A DNA stretch of 47,278 bases from an uncultured Bacilli bacterium (GTDB lineage: Bacteria > Bacillota_I > Bacilli_A > RF39 > UBA660): assembly GCA_934162285.1 (NCBI GenBank), contig CAKPHY010000010.1:1-47278 (forward strand), in the 5' to 3' direction. Each line of letters begins with the position of its first letter. The first letter of the stretch is position 1. This document shows positions 31,837 through 40,540 of the stretch, in pieces. The notes beneath the pieces are model-generated. The model did no database searches, had not been told where the DNA came from, and was given only the letters and a program-made list of their open reading frames with translations. A program made the position numbers and the translations under genes.

Positions 31837-32343
31837 ATGCTTATAGTACTAACAGCTTTAGCTTTAAGTATGGATGCTTTTTCCCTAGCTATTATTTACG
31901 GTATTAATCAAATAAGATTAAAACAAGCAATAATTCTCTCAGTATTAGTTGGTATTAATCACTTTTTATTTCCAATATTAGGTAATATGTTAAGTAATTT
32001 TCTATTTTCTGACTTTTTTAATTTTAAAATAATAACTTTAATTGTCTTTACAATTCTTGGCATTGAAATGCTTATAGGTGATGAAAAAAGTGATGATAGT
32101 GTTTTAGACTTTATCGGAATCATTCTTTTTGCTATTGGCGTTAGTATTGATAGTTTTGTTATAGGAATAACCATTAAGGAACAAATACTAATTTCAGCTC
32201 TAACTTTTCTTTTATTTAGTTCTTCCTTTACTTTTATTGGTTTAAAATTAGGTCAAAAAATTGGTGTAAAATTTGGAAAAACTAGTAAAAAAGTAGGAGG
32301 AATTGTCCTAATAATTATTGGTTTATATAATGCCATTTTCTAA
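31837..32343 (+). CDS. mntP: MntP-family manganese efflux pump
   Basis: 168 residues, six membrane segments. Two repeated motifs, LALSMDAFSLAI near the start and GVSIDSFVIGI in the second half, carry the paired acidic residues expected for cation transport in MntP/YwlD (DUF204). YtaF, a related sporulation membrane protein, is the alternative. The neighbourhood (spoIIR) favours ywlD/mntP. Length is slightly short of the usual 180-190. AGGAGG sits 8 nt upstream, next to a CTATTAATTAATAG palindrome at the spoIIR stop. No yybP-ykoY-type riboswitch is visible upstream. Confidence 0.8.
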   Translation: MLIVLTALALSMDAFSLAIIYGINQIRLKQAIILSVLVGINHFLFPILGNMLSNFLFSDFFNFKIITLIVFTILGIEMLIGDEKSDDSVLDFIGIILFAIGVSIDSFVIGITIKEQILISALTFLLFSSSFTFIGLKLGQKIGVKFGKTSKKVGGIVLIIIGLYNAIF

Positions 32344-32369
32344 TATTTGCTTTTTTTACTTAAAAAAGT

Positions 32370-32386
32370 TATAATTAAATAGGTGG
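32370..32386 (+). promoter_or_regulatory. Compact promoter-RBS module of fba
   Basis: TATAAT at 32370-32375 and AGGTGG at 32381-32386; ATG at 32391. Confidence 0.55.
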
Positions 32387-32390
32387 AAAT

Positions 32391-33215
32391 ATGATTGTAA
32401 ACATGAAAGAAGTACTAACAAGTGGAACAGCAATTCCACAGTTTAATATTAACAACTTAGAATGGGCCAAGTTTATCTTGGAAGAATGTGAAATTAAAAA
32501 AAATCCCGTAATTTTAGGTGTAAGCGAAAGTGCTATTGAGTATATGGGAGGATACCATGTAGTAGTTAAAATGATTGAAGGCTTACTTCAAGATTTAAAA
32601 ATTACTATTCCTGTTGTAATCCATCTCGATCATGGTAAAAGTTATGAAGCTTGTTTAAATGCCATCAATGCTGGTTTTACATCCGTAATGATTGATGCTT
32701 CTAACTATGAATTAAATAAAAATATTCGAATTACTAAATCAGTTGTAGAGTATGCTCATAAAAGAAATGTTACCGTTGAAGGAGAGATTGGTTTTATCGG
32801 TTTGGCAACCACCGAACCAATTTATACCGAAGTAAAAAATGCTCTTAAATTTGTTAAAGAAACGAATATTGATGCTTTAGCACCAGCTGTAGGAAGCTTA
32901 CATGGTTTATATATAAATGAACCTAAAATTAATTTTGAAAGAATAAAAGAAATAAAAGAAGTAACCAAAGTTCCAATTGTATTACATGGTGGAACAGGAA
33001 TACCTGACATCATTTTAAAAAAAGCAATTCAAGCTGGAATATCTAAAGTTAATATAAATACAGCTTTACAAGTTACTTGGTCTAAAGAAGTCCGAACTTT
33101 CTTGAATGAAAATCCAGATGTTTATGATCCAAGAAAAATAATTGGTTCAGGTAAAAATAGCATAAAAAAAGTAATTGACAATTACCTTGAAATTTTAAAT
33201 GGAGCTAATGAATAA
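32391..33215 (+). CDS. fba: Class II fructose-1,6-bisphosphate aldolase
   Basis: Fba (274 residues) splits fructose-1,6-bisphosphate into two triose phosphates in glycolysis. Zinc and catalytic motifs are HLDHGKSYE (catalytic Asp, zinc His), EGEIGFIG, GSLHGLY (usually GTSHGxY) and VLHGGTGIP with the phosphate-binding NINTALQ. A tagatose-bisphosphate aldolase of the same family is an alternative. fba followed by murA and rpmE is a shortened version of the Bacillus fbaA-ywjH-murAB-glpX-rho-rpmE cluster; the three other genes are missing. Confidence 0.92.
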   Translation: MIVNMKEVLTSGTAIPQFNINNLEWAKFILEECEIKKNPVILGVSESAIEYMGGYHVVVKMIEGLLQDLKITIPVVIHLDHGKSYEACLNAINAGFTSVMIDASNYELNKNIRITKSVVEYAHKRNVTVEGEIGFIGLATTEPIYTEVKNALKFVKETNIDALAPAVGSLHGLYINEPKINFERIKEIKEVTKVPIVLHGGTGIPDIILKKAIQAGISKVNINTALQVTWSKEVRTFLNENPDVYDPRKIIGSGKNSIKKVIDNYLEILNGANE

Positions 33216-33221
33216 AAAACA

Positions 33222-33238
33222 TATAATACTTTAGGAGG
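33222..33238 (+). promoter_or_regulatory. Compact promoter-RBS module of murA
   Basis: TATAAT at 33222-33227 and AGGAGG at 33233-33238; ATG at 33245. Confidence 0.55.
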
Positions 33239-33244
33239 TTGTTT

Positions 33245-34495
33245 ATGGAAATAAAAATTAAAGGAAACAAGGAATTAACAGGGGAAATAAAAATAAGTGG
33301 AGCTAAAAATAGTGCTTTAGCTTTAATTCCAATTGCTTTATTATCAGATGGTGTAGTAACAATCGATAATGTTCCTCATTTATCAGACATTACGGCTTTA
33401 AAAGATATTTTAGAATATCTAGGTGCCAAAGTATCATTTGATAATAATGTTATGGTAATTGACAATCAAAAATTAGAAAATAAAGAAATAACCGAAGAAC
33501 TATCTAAAAGAATGCGTGCTTCATATTATTTTATGCCAGTGTTATTATCTAAGTTTAAGAAGGTTTCAATGTTTTTTCCTGGTGGATGTGCTATAGGTGC
33601 GCGTCCTATTGATCAAACATTAAAAGCTTTAACAATATTAGGTGGTAAAGTCGAAGAAACATTAAACCATTACACAATTACTACTGATAAACTAGTAGGA
33701 GGTCATGTTTATTTAGATATGCCAAGTGTAGGAGCAACAATTAATACCATCATTGCTGCCGTTAAAGCTAAAGGTTTAACTATTATTGAAAATGCTGCTA
33801 AAGAACCCGAAATAGTTAATGTTGCAACTTTTTTAAATAATATGGGTGCTAAAATAAGCGGAGCAGGAACAAGCGAAATCCGCATTACGGGAGTTAAACA
33901 TTTACAAGGATGTTATGCTGAAGTGATTCCTGATCGTATTGAAGCTGGTACTTATGTAATTGCTGGAGCGATGGCTGGAAAAAATTTAAAAATATCTAAC
34001 ATTATTCCTGAACATATTGAATCACTCCTATTAAAGATGAAAGAAATGGGTATTAAATATGAATTAGGTGATGATTATTTAGTAATTTCTAAACCTCAAA
34101 ATACTTTAAAACCTGTTAATGTCAAAACTTTAGGTTATCCAGGTTTTGCAACTGATCTTCAACAACCATTGACCCCACTTTTGTGTATGTGTCAAGGCAC
34201 TTCAATCTTAGAAGAAACTATTTATGAAAGTCGTTTCAAAAACGTTCCATATTTAGAACAAATGGGGGCAAATATAAAAATAGATGGCCGTAAAATTGAA
34301 ATAAATGGACCAACTTCTTTTAAAGGTTGCGAAGTTCATGCTACTGATTTACGTGCAGGTGCAAGCTTAGTAGTAGCAGCTTTGGCTGCTGAAGGTGAAA
34401 CAACAATTAAAGATTGTGAACACATTTTACGTGGCTATGATAATATGATTGAAAAATTAACACGAGTTGGATCAGATATAAAAATGATTGATTAA
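33245..34495 (+). CDS. murA: UDP-N-acetylglucosamine 1-carboxyvinyltransferase
   Basis: MurA (416 residues) makes the first committed step of peptidoglycan synthesis, adding enolpyruvate from PEP to UDP-GlcNAc. The catalytic loop Cys is in FPGGCAIGARP, so fosfomycin sensitivity is expected. The Lys of SGAKNSALALI near the N terminus and the late DLRAGASLVVAAL motif are also present. The ATG at 33245 has AGGAGG 6 nt upstream; the in-frame TTG at 33239 is inside the RBS region. By position this is the MurAB/MurZ paralog. It confirms a walled cell. Confidence 0.96.
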   Translation: MEIKIKGNKELTGEIKISGAKNSALALIPIALLSDGVVTIDNVPHLSDITALKDILEYLGAKVSFDNNVMVIDNQKLENKEITEELSKRMRASYYFMPVLLSKFKKVSMFFPGGCAIGARPIDQTLKALTILGGKVEETLNHYTITTDKLVGGHVYLDMPSVGATINTIIAAVKAKGLTIIENAAKEPEIVNVATFLNNMGAKISGAGTSEIRITGVKHLQGCYAEVIPDRIEAGTYVIAGAMAGKNLKISNIIPEHIESLLLKMKEMGIKYELGDDYLVISKPQNTLKPVNVKTLGYPGFATDLQQPLTPLLCMCQGTSILEETIYESRFKNVPYLEQMGANIKIDGRKIEINGPTSFKGCEVHATDLRAGASLVVAALAAEGETTIKDCEHILRGYDNMIEKLTRVGSDIKMID

Positions 34496-34505
34496 TAAAA
34501 AAATG

Positions 34506-34534
34506 TTGCATTGTTAAACAAAAGTTGTTATAAT
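34506..34534 (+). promoter_or_regulatory. Promoter of rpmE
   Basis: TTGCAT (34506-34511), a 17-nt spacer and TATAAT (34529-34534) preceded by TGT (extended -10). Confidence 0.75.
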
Positions 34535-34551
34535 ACAAATGCATTGAATTT

Positions 34552-34583
34552 CTATAGCTTAATAAGCTATGGCGGAAGGAGAG
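34552..34583 (+). promoter_or_regulatory. Hairpin leader of rpmE, possible L31 autoregulatory structure
   Basis: ATAGCTT (34554-34560) pairs with AAGCTAT (34564-34570) around AAT, and the Shine-Dalgarno AAGGAGAG follows at 34576-34583. Small hairpin leaders ahead of L31 genes are known ribosomal protein binding sites in several bacterial groups. The hairpin is seen; the regulation is inferred. Confidence 0.45.
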
Positions 34584-34590
34584 TTGGAAT

Positions 34591-34800
34591 ATGGCAAAAG
34601 AAACTAATACAAAATACGTTGATACTAAAGTTACTTGCTCTTGTGGTAATACATTTACAGTAAAATCAACAAAAGAAAACATGCATATTGAACTTTGCGA
34701 TAAATGTCATCCAGCATATACAGGAGTACAAAATCGTACATCAAAAACTGGTCGTGCTGAGTTATTTAATCGTAAATACAATTTAAATCAAGAAAAATAG
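34591..34800 (+). CDS. rpmE: 50S ribosomal protein L31, cysteine-containing type
   Basis: L31 (69 residues) bridges the two ribosomal subunits. It has a zinc-type cysteine set: TCSCGN near the N terminus and LCDKCHPAYTG in the middle, followed by GRAELFNRKY. The extra Cys (CSC) supports the zinc-binding paralog rather than the zinc-independent YtjA-like one. It stands alone with its own promoter, leader hairpin and terminator. Confidence 0.96.
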   Translation: MAKETNTKYVDTKVTCSCGNTFTVKSTKENMHIELCDKCHPAYTGVQNRTSKTGRAELFNRKYNLNQEK

Positions 34801-34816
34801 CATATGATGTATACTA

Positions 34817-34850
34817 AAACAAATAGTCCTCTATTTGTTTTTTTATTTTT
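34817..34850 (+). terminator. Strong terminator after rpmE
   Basis: AAACAAATAG (34817-34826) pairs perfectly with CTATTTGTTT (34831-34840) around TCCT, followed by T-rich sequence. Confidence 0.93.
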
Positions 34851-34916
34851 TCATATATTTTTAGCAAAAATACTAAAAAGTTTGATATAATAATAAAGAA
34901 GTAGGAGGTATATATT

Positions 34917-35531
34917 ATGTTTATTGGTAAATATAATAAAGCAGCATGTGTGACATATTTTGGAACACTTTCATCACTAATAGGAATTTATTTGGCCATG
35001 ACTGATCATATAAAATCGGCAATTATTTGTCTAGTAATATCGGGTGTAGCTGATATGTTTGATGGCAAAGTTGCAAGGAAAGAAAAAAATAGAAGTGAAT
35101 CTGATAAAAACTATGGAATTGAAATCGATTCTCTTTCTGATACCGTATGTTTTGTCGTTTTTCCAATTATAATTCTTTTTAAGATGGGCTTAACCAAATG
35201 GTATAATGCTTTAATATTTGCTTTGTATGGTTTAGCTGGTATTATCAGATTAGCATATTTTAATATAAATGCAACCGCTGATACACCTGTAAAAAATTAC
35301 ACCGGATTGCCAGTAACAACAGCAGCAGCTATATTTCCTGCCTTATTTTTAGTTTCGTTACTTATCTCTAAAGAACATTTCCTAGTTGTTGCTACAATAG
35401 TAAATGCTTTAGTTGGAATTTTGTTTATTTCCAAAATAAAAATAGCTAAACCTAAAGGTAACGCTCTATATGTATTTTTAGCAGCAGCAATTATCTTCAT
35501 ATTTTATATGTTAAAGTTGATCTTTTTATAA
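34917..35531 (+). CDS. pssA: CDP-diacylglycerol-serine O-phosphatidyltransferase
   Basis: 204 residues with several membrane helices. It makes phosphatidylserine, the substrate of the next enzyme, Psd. The CDP-alcohol phosphotransferase motif is present as DGKVAR...YGIEIDSLSD, with the aspartates that bind the metals. The stretch between AR and G is longer than the usual eight residues. AGGAGGT lies upstream of the ATG. The last base of its TAA is the first base of psd, so PS synthesis and decarboxylation are translationally coupled. Confidence 0.92.
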   Translation: MFIGKYNKAACVTYFGTLSSLIGIYLAMTDHIKSAIICLVISGVADMFDGKVARKEKNRSESDKNYGIEIDSLSDTVCFVVFPIIILFKMGLTKWYNALIFALYGLAGIIRLAYFNINATADTPVKNYTGLPVTTAAAIFPALFLVSLLISKEHFLVVATIVNALVGILFISKIKIAKPKGNALYVFLAAAIIFIFYMLKLIFL

Positions 35532-36403
35532 TGAAAATATATGATCGCAAATTAAAAAAAGCAATTGAAGAAAAAGATTACAATGCTTTACCAGTTAAAC
35601 TTTTATATAATAATATATTAGGTAGAACAATTGTTAAAACAATATTAGTAAAAAAACCAATATCCAAATTAAATGGTAAAAGATATTCTAGTAAAAGATC
35701 AGTAAGAATAATTCCCAAATTTATTAAAAAACACCAGATAAATATGGAAGATTATCCTATAGTAGAATATAAATCATTTAATGATTTTTTTACCCGTGAA
35801 ATAAAGCCAGAAAAACGCCCAATAGATAGGGATTCTAATGCTCTTATTTCATGTGCTGATAGTTTGTTAACAGTTTATACAATTGATGATAATTTAACAT
35901 TTAAATTAAAAAATAGTTACTATACAGTAGATGAATTGCTTCAAAACAAAACGTTAAGCAAAAAATATACTAATGGATATTGTTTAATTTTTAGATTGAC
36001 TGTCCGCGATTATCATCATTATTGTTTTATTGATGAAGGAACATGCGAAAATGAAGTCGAAATAAAAGGCGTATTACATACAGTTAATCCTATCGCCAAT
36101 AAAAAGGTAAAAGTTTATAAAGAAAATAACCGCGAATATACAACCTTGCATACTAAAAACTTTGATGATGTTGTTATGATCGAAGTTGGGGCTTTGATGG
36201 TTGGAAAAATAAAAAATAATAATAAAAAATCATTTCAAAAAGGTGAAGAAAAAGGCTATTTTGAATTTGGTGGTTCAACTGTAATCTTATTATTTAAAGA
36301 AAATACTATTAAAATAGATGAAGATATTATAAACAATTCTAAACAAGAAATTGAAACAAGAGTAAAAATGGGGGAGAAAATAGGAAAAAAGTTCATAAAA
36401 TGA
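35531..36403 (+). CDS. psd: Phosphatidylserine decarboxylase proenzyme
   Basis: Psd (290 residues) converts phosphatidylserine to phosphatidylethanolamine. FNDFFTREIKPEKRPID is the N-terminal family signature. VRDYHHYCF holds the conserved His. FGGSTVILLF holds the GGST self-cleavage site that makes the pyruvoyl group on Ser. With pssA it predicts that the membrane contains PE. The terminator stem overlaps the stop codon. Confidence 0.95.
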   Translation: MKIYDRKLKKAIEEKDYNALPVKLLYNNILGRTIVKTILVKKPISKLNGKRYSSKRSVRIIPKFIKKHQINMEDYPIVEYKSFNDFFTREIKPEKRPIDRDSNALISCADSLLTVYTIDDNLTFKLKNSYYTVDELLQNKTLSKKYTNGYCLIFRLTVRDYHHYCFIDEGTCENEVEIKGVLHTVNPIANKKVKVYKENNREYTTLHTKNFDDVVMIEVGALMVGKIKNNNKKSFQKGEEKGYFEFGGSTVILLFKENTIKIDEDIINNSKQEIETRVKMGEKIGKKFIK

Positions 36404-36412
36404 ACTTTTTTT
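36385..36412 (+). terminator. Terminator after psd
   Basis: AAAAAAGTTCAT (36385-36396) pairs with ATGAACTTTTTT (36400-36411) around AAA. The T-run is part of the stem, so the structure could also work on the opposite strand. Confidence 0.85.
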
Positions 36413-36473
36413 CAAGGAAAAAAACTTTTTATCATGTATAATATAAGTGTAAGGATAGATATGGAGGTAAAAA

Positions 36474-37232
36474 ATGAAAGCATTAATAACTGGAGCAAGC
36501 TCAGGATTAGGAGCAACACTTGCTTATCTATTAGCTGACAAAGGTTATGATTTAATTTTAGTAGCAAGACGAAAAGAACGTTTAGAAGAAATAAAAAACA
36601 ATGTAAAAACTGATGTTCAAATAATAAGTTTAGACTTATCAAGTACTTTTAATTGTATGAAGCTTTATAATAAAGTTAAAAAACAAGACATTGACATTTT
36701 AATAAATAATGCTGGATTTGGATTATATGGTGAATTTGTTAACACTCAAATCGAAAAAGAACTAGATATGATTGACTTAAATGTCAAAACAGTTCATACA
36801 TTAACAAAACTATTTTTACAAGATTTTGTCAAAAAAAATTCTGGTTATATTTTGAATGTAGCATCATCAGCAGGATTTTTCTCAGGACCATTAATGTCAA
36901 CTTATTATGCAACAAAAGCTTATATATTGCATCTTACTGAAGCCATAAATGAAGAATTAAAGCAAACTAATAGCCAAGTTTACCTTGGATGTTTATGCCC
37001 AGGACCTTTTGATACAGAATTTAATGAAGTGGCAGGAGTAACTTTTGCTCTTAAATCTCTATCTAAGGAATATGTAGCAAACTATGCTTTAAAACAAATG
37101 TTTAAAAGGAAAACAATAATAATTCCTGGTTTTCAAATGAAAGCTATAATTGTTTTATCAAAAATATTACCCCGTAAATTTGTAACTCATGTAAATTATT
37201 ATAATCAACGCAAAAAAGGAAAAAATGATTGA
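36474..37232 (+). CDS. Short-chain dehydrogenase/reductase
   Basis: 252 residues, classical SDR fold. The cofactor motif TGASSGLG (7-14), LVARRKERL after strand 2 (a basic residue favouring NADPH), NNAGFG, the catalytic Ser in NVASSAGFF and YYATKAY (YxxxK) are all present. The later LCPGPFDTEF is also standard. The substrate is unknown; similar proteins (DltE/YqjQ-like) are usually general reductases. GGAGGT precedes the ATG, with TATAAT at 36437-36442. It overlaps the helicase gene by 8 bp. Confidence 0.9.
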   Translation: MKALITGASSGLGATLAYLLADKGYDLILVARRKERLEEIKNNVKTDVQIISLDLSSTFNCMKLYNKVKKQDIDILINNAGFGLYGEFVNTQIEKELDMIDLNVKTVHTLTKLFLQDFVKKNSGYILNVASSAGFFSGPLMSTYYATKAYILHLTEAINEELKQTNSQVYLGCLCPGPFDTEFNEVAGVTFALKSLSKEYVANYALKQMFKRKTIIIPGFQMKAIIVLSKILPRKFVTHVNYYNQRKKGKND

Positions 37233-38790
37233 GTATTATGATTTAAAAAAGTTTGTTAGTAAAAAAGCGGATTTATATAATTTTATAAATCCTTTTTTTG
37301 ACCTCAATTATTTAAAAAGTATTAATTTCTTTTATCTTTTAGATGCTTTACAAATCTATAAAAACTATTTTGATAATATATACATTAATATTGATAAAAA
37401 TATTAAATTAGATAATAATCAAAGAAAAGTAATTTTAACCAATTCCTCAAATTTATTAGTTATAGCTGGAGCCGGATCAGGAAAAACCACAACAATAGCT
37501 GCTAAAATAAAGTTTATGGTTGATATTTTAAAGATAAATCCCGAAGAAATAGCTTTATTGTCATATACCAATGAAGCTGTAAAAGAGATGGAAAGAATAA
37601 TAAAAAAAGGATTTTTAATTAATACTAATATTTTTACCTTTCATAAATTTGCTTTAAGTTTAATTAATACTAAGAAAAAAATAAGAGAAAATTACAATTA
37701 TGAAGAAATAAAAAAAGATTATTCTTTTAAAGAAATGTTGAGAATTAAAATATATTTATATCTTTATAGTGAAATAACGTTTACAAATTTAAAAAATGAA
37801 GATAATAAATTTATAAAAGAATTTAATGAATTAATTGTTGATTTAAATAAATATTTATATGAAAAAAATCAATTAAAAAATAATTTAAGAACTTCAATTT
37901 TCAAAAAAATTTTTATTTATTACAAAAAAATAATTGAAAAATATAATGCTGATACCTTTACATTTGATAGTATGATTGAAGAAGCTAAAATGCTTGAAGT
38001 TTACAAAAAACATTATAAATACTTACTTATAGATGAATATCAAGATATATCTAATCAAAGATTAGAGCTTATTTTAAAATATAAAAAGTCAGAAAATTGC
38101 AAATTAGTATGTGTTGGTGATGACTGGCAAACAATTTATAGTTTCGCATCATCCAATATCGATAATATTTTAAATTTCGAATCATATTTTAATGATTGTC
38201 AAATATTGAAAATAGTTAAAACTTATAGAAACAGTCAAGAGTTAATTGATATAGCTGGAACTTTTGTAATGAAAAATTCTAAGCAAATCAAGAAAAAATT
38301 AAAATCAAATAAAAAGTTGCAAAACCCACTTGTATTTTTAAATTATCGAACAAAAGAAGAACTAATAAAACAACTAGTTCAAGAAATAAATAAAATTATT
38401 CTTATAAAAAATGATAGTAAAATAGCTTTTTTATTAAGATATAAGAATGACTTAAGAAATATCGTAGACGATAAAAATTTTAAATTAAAAAATAATCAAT
38501 TATATTTTCATGATAAAGAAATATTTTATTTTACAATTCATACATCAAAAGGCTTAGGATTTGATCAAGTTTTTATTATTAATAACCAAAAAGGTTATTA
38601 TGGATTTCCACCTAAAAGGCCAGAAAAAAAGCTATTCAAAATGGAAAATAGTTACTATGAAGAAAGAAGATTATTCTATGTAGCACTTACTAGAACTAAA
38701 AATAAAATATACTTGTTAGTACCTAGAAAGAGTTCCGAATTTATTAAAGAAATCAAAAAAATATTGAAAAAAAATTTAAACATGTTATAA
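37225..38790 (+). CDS. Compact UvrD/HelD-like superfamily 1 helicase
   Basis: 521 residues with all SF1A motifs: Walker A AGAGSGKTTT (about 80-90), LSYTNEAVKEM (Ia), LLIDEYQDIS (II), VGDDWQTIYSF (III), TYRNSQEL (IV), TIHTSKGLGFDQVFI (V) and YVALTRTKNKIYLL (VI). UvrD and PcrA are about 720 residues; the 1B and 2B insertions are shorter here, nearer to helicase IV-type proteins. The role could be repair or removal of protein roadblocks. It begins inside the SDR gene with no strong RBS of its own. Codon use is very AT-rich. Confidence 0.88.
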   Translation: MIEYYDLKKFVSKKADLYNFINPFFDLNYLKSINFFYLLDALQIYKNYFDNIYINIDKNIKLDNNQRKVILTNSSNLLVIAGAGSGKTTTIAAKIKFMVDILKINPEEIALLSYTNEAVKEMERIIKKGFLINTNIFTFHKFALSLINTKKKIRENYNYEEIKKDYSFKEMLRIKIYLYLYSEITFTNLKNEDNKFIKEFNELIVDLNKYLYEKNQLKNNLRTSIFKKIFIYYKKIIEKYNADTFTFDSMIEEAKMLEVYKKHYKYLLIDEYQDISNQRLELILKYKKSENCKLVCVGDDWQTIYSFASSNIDNILNFESYFNDCQILKIVKTYRNSQELIDIAGTFVMKNSKQIKKKLKSNKKLQNPLVFLNYRTKEELIKQLVQEINKIILIKNDSKIAFLLRYKNDLRNIVDDKNFKLKNNQLYFHDKEIFYFTIHTSKGLGFDQVFIINNQKGYYGFPPKRPEKKLFKMENSYYEERRLFYVALTRTKNKIYLLVPRKSSEFIKEIKKILKKNLNML

Positions 38791-38791
38791 T
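38786..38791 (+). promoter_or_regulatory. Extended -10 promoter of the Pro/Gln-rich protein gene
   Basis: TATAAT at 38786-38791 preceded by TGT. It overlaps the helicase stop codon and lies 42 nt before the next ATG. Confidence 0.5.
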
Positions 38792-38833
38792 ATAAATTAA
38801 GAAGATATAAAAGAATAAAAGGAGGAATATTTT

Positions 38834-39616
38834 ATGTCAAAGATTGCAATTATCGTTCCAACAGGAGAAACTGTTGAAGCTGATATTGTTAGATATTTTA
38901 AAGCTTATGGCAAAAGATATTTAATTTATACATTAAATGAAAAAGACGAACAAGGATTTGTTAAGCTTTATGTTGCCAAAATTGATGGTCAATCAAAAGC
39001 ATTAGTCGGTGAATTTATTGAAGATGATAATGAATGGTCTGTATTAAAAGGTGAATTTAAGAAAATTATCGGCGAAAATGGTGACAGTGGACGTACTTCA
39101 GCTGATGATCAAAACCCAGCTGAACTTACTAATGTCAATGTCAGAGGTCATCGTATAATTAAATTGATGGAATCATATGTTAATTTGTTAGGAGCTAACA
39201 AAAAAGAATTTCAACCAGAAGTAGCTATGCCAGATTTTCAAGCTATAGATGCTATTGAAACACCAGTTCAACCACAACAACCAACATATCAAGTTCCACC
39301 AACACCATTTATGATGCCACAACAACCAGCATATCAAGCTCCACGTGAGCCAGAAAGACCAATTTATCCAACTTATGAAGCACCAAAATATCAAGCGCCA
39401 CAACCAGCTTACCAAGCGCCACAAGCTTATCCAACAGCTACTGTACCTCCGGTACAAGAAGTACCAACAGCATCAGGAACAAACTATGAAGAGCTATACA
39501 AAGATGTTAAAGCTAAGCTTGATCGTTGCACAGCCGAATTAGAAAAAGTAACAAATGAAAATATTGAATTAAGAATTAAAATAGATGACATTCGTGAAAT
39601 TTTAAATGAAAATTAG
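38834..39616 (+). CDS. Pro/Gln-rich protein with DUF1292-like N terminus, unknown function
   Basis: 260 residues, not recognised as a named family. The first 60 residues (RYLIYTLNEKDEQGFVKLYVAKI) resemble the beta-strand pattern of DUF1292 proteins. Residues about 60-125 are charged. Residues about 134-212 are a low-complexity Pro/Gln/Tyr region with repeated YQAP units (at least four) and PQQP units. The last 40 residues (LYKDVKAKLDRCTAELEKVTNENIEL) form a likely coiled coil. The protein may be a scaffold. AAAGGAGG lies 10 nt upstream of the ATG, and a terminator follows. Confidence 0.7.
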   Translation: MSKIAIIVPTGETVEADIVRYFKAYGKRYLIYTLNEKDEQGFVKLYVAKIDGQSKALVGEFIEDDNEWSVLKGEFKKIIGENGDSGRTSADDQNPAELTNVNVRGHRIIKLMESYVNLLGANKKEFQPEVAMPDFQAIDAIETPVQPQQPTYQVPPTPFMMPQQPAYQAPREPERPIYPTYEAPKYQAPQPAYQAPQAYPTATVPPVQEVPTASGTNYEELYKDVKAKLDRCTAELEKVTNENIELRIKIDDIREILNEN

Positions 39617-39640
39617 AACTTGTTTCTAATTTTTTTTTTA
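39610..39640 (+). terminator. Terminator after the Pro/Gln-rich gene
   Basis: AAATTAGA (39610-39617) pairs with TCTAATTT (39625-39632) across a 7-nt loop, within a long T-run. Confidence 0.75.
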
Positions 39641-39664
39641 AAGAATATATTTTAGTGTGATATC

Positions 39665-40540
39665 ATGAAAGAAAAAATATATGAAGAATTTAATATTAAA
39701 GTTAAATACTTATTATATCGAAAAGAAAATATAAGTTTTTTTCATGATGATCAAAACTATTTAATATGTGAAACAGATAAAGAAAATAACGATTTAATTA
39801 AATTAAATGAAATCGTTCTTTATCTTGAAAATTATGGATTATACTTTCATAAATTAATTGAAGGAAAAAATGGAATATTATTTACCTATGATAATAAAAA
39901 ATATGTTTTGATGCAACCCCGTATGTGTTATAATCGCAGTATTACTATAGCTGAAATAATTAATTTAAGTCGCGTCCCTTTAAAGGATGAAATATTTATA
40001 AATCCAGGTATAAAATTAGCTACTAAAATAGATTTTATTGAACAATTTTTAGCAAATTATACAAAGAATATTACGGTTGATTTAGCTTATTATATAGGCT
40101 TAAGTGAAAACGCTGTTACATTATATAATTTACTAGAAGAAAAATATTTTAATAAATCTTTTAATCATAAAAGAGTATATAAAGACATGAAAATAATCGA
40201 ATTTTATAATCCTTTAAATATTGTTGTTGATTATCAAACTAGAGACATTGCTGAATATGCTAAAAGTTTATATTTTACTGAAAATAGAAACATTTTTTTT
40301 GAATGCTTAAATTTGTTTGATCAAAAAGAATGGATAACTTATTTTGCTCGCCTTTTATATCCTAGTTATTACTTTGATGCCTTTGAAACTAGTCTAACTT
40401 CTAAAAATGATCAAGAAATAAAAAAAATTAGCTCTAAAGCTAATTCTTACGAAATTATTTTAAAAAATCTTTATTCAGAATTGAAAAAATATATTAATAT
40501 TCCTAATATTGAATGGCTAAATAACATTGATAACTTCTAA
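39665..40540 (+). CDS. YutH-like spore coat-associated kinase-fold protein
   Basis: 291 residues. The layout fits the CotS/YutH branch of the aminoglycoside-phosphotransferase-like fold. An N-lobe has ISFFHDDQNYLICET and KYVLMQPRM, then VDLAYYIGLSENAVTLYN, which corresponds to the YIGLAENAIQY stretch of YutH, and NIVVDYQTRDIAEYAK, matching YDHPxRDLAEW. The catalytic HxDxxxxN loop is not evident, so it may be a pseudokinase. yutH lies next to yutI (nfu) in Bacillus, and nfu is next here as well. Its 3' end overlaps the convergent nfu gene by 24 bp. The RBS is weak. Confidence 0.65.
   Translation: MKEKIYEEFNIKVKYLLYRKENISFFHDDQNYLICETDKENNDLIKLNEIVLYLENYGLYFHKLIEGKNGILFTYDNKKYVLMQPRMCYNRSITIAEIINLSRVPLKDEIFINPGIKLATKIDFIEQFLANYTKNITVDLAYYIGLSENAVTLYNLLEEKYFNKSFNHKRVYKDMKIIEFYNPLNIVVDYQTRDIAEYAKSLYFTENRNIFFECLNLFDQKEWITYFARLLYPSYYFDAFETSLTSKNDQEIKKISSKANSYEIILKNLYSELKKYINIPNIEWLNNIDNF

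Noticed and set aside
39188..39457. Tryptophan-rich open frame on the - strand
   Set aside because: It is the exact complement of the Pro/Gln-rich repeats in the real gene at 38834-39616; CCA codons read as TGG on the other strand.
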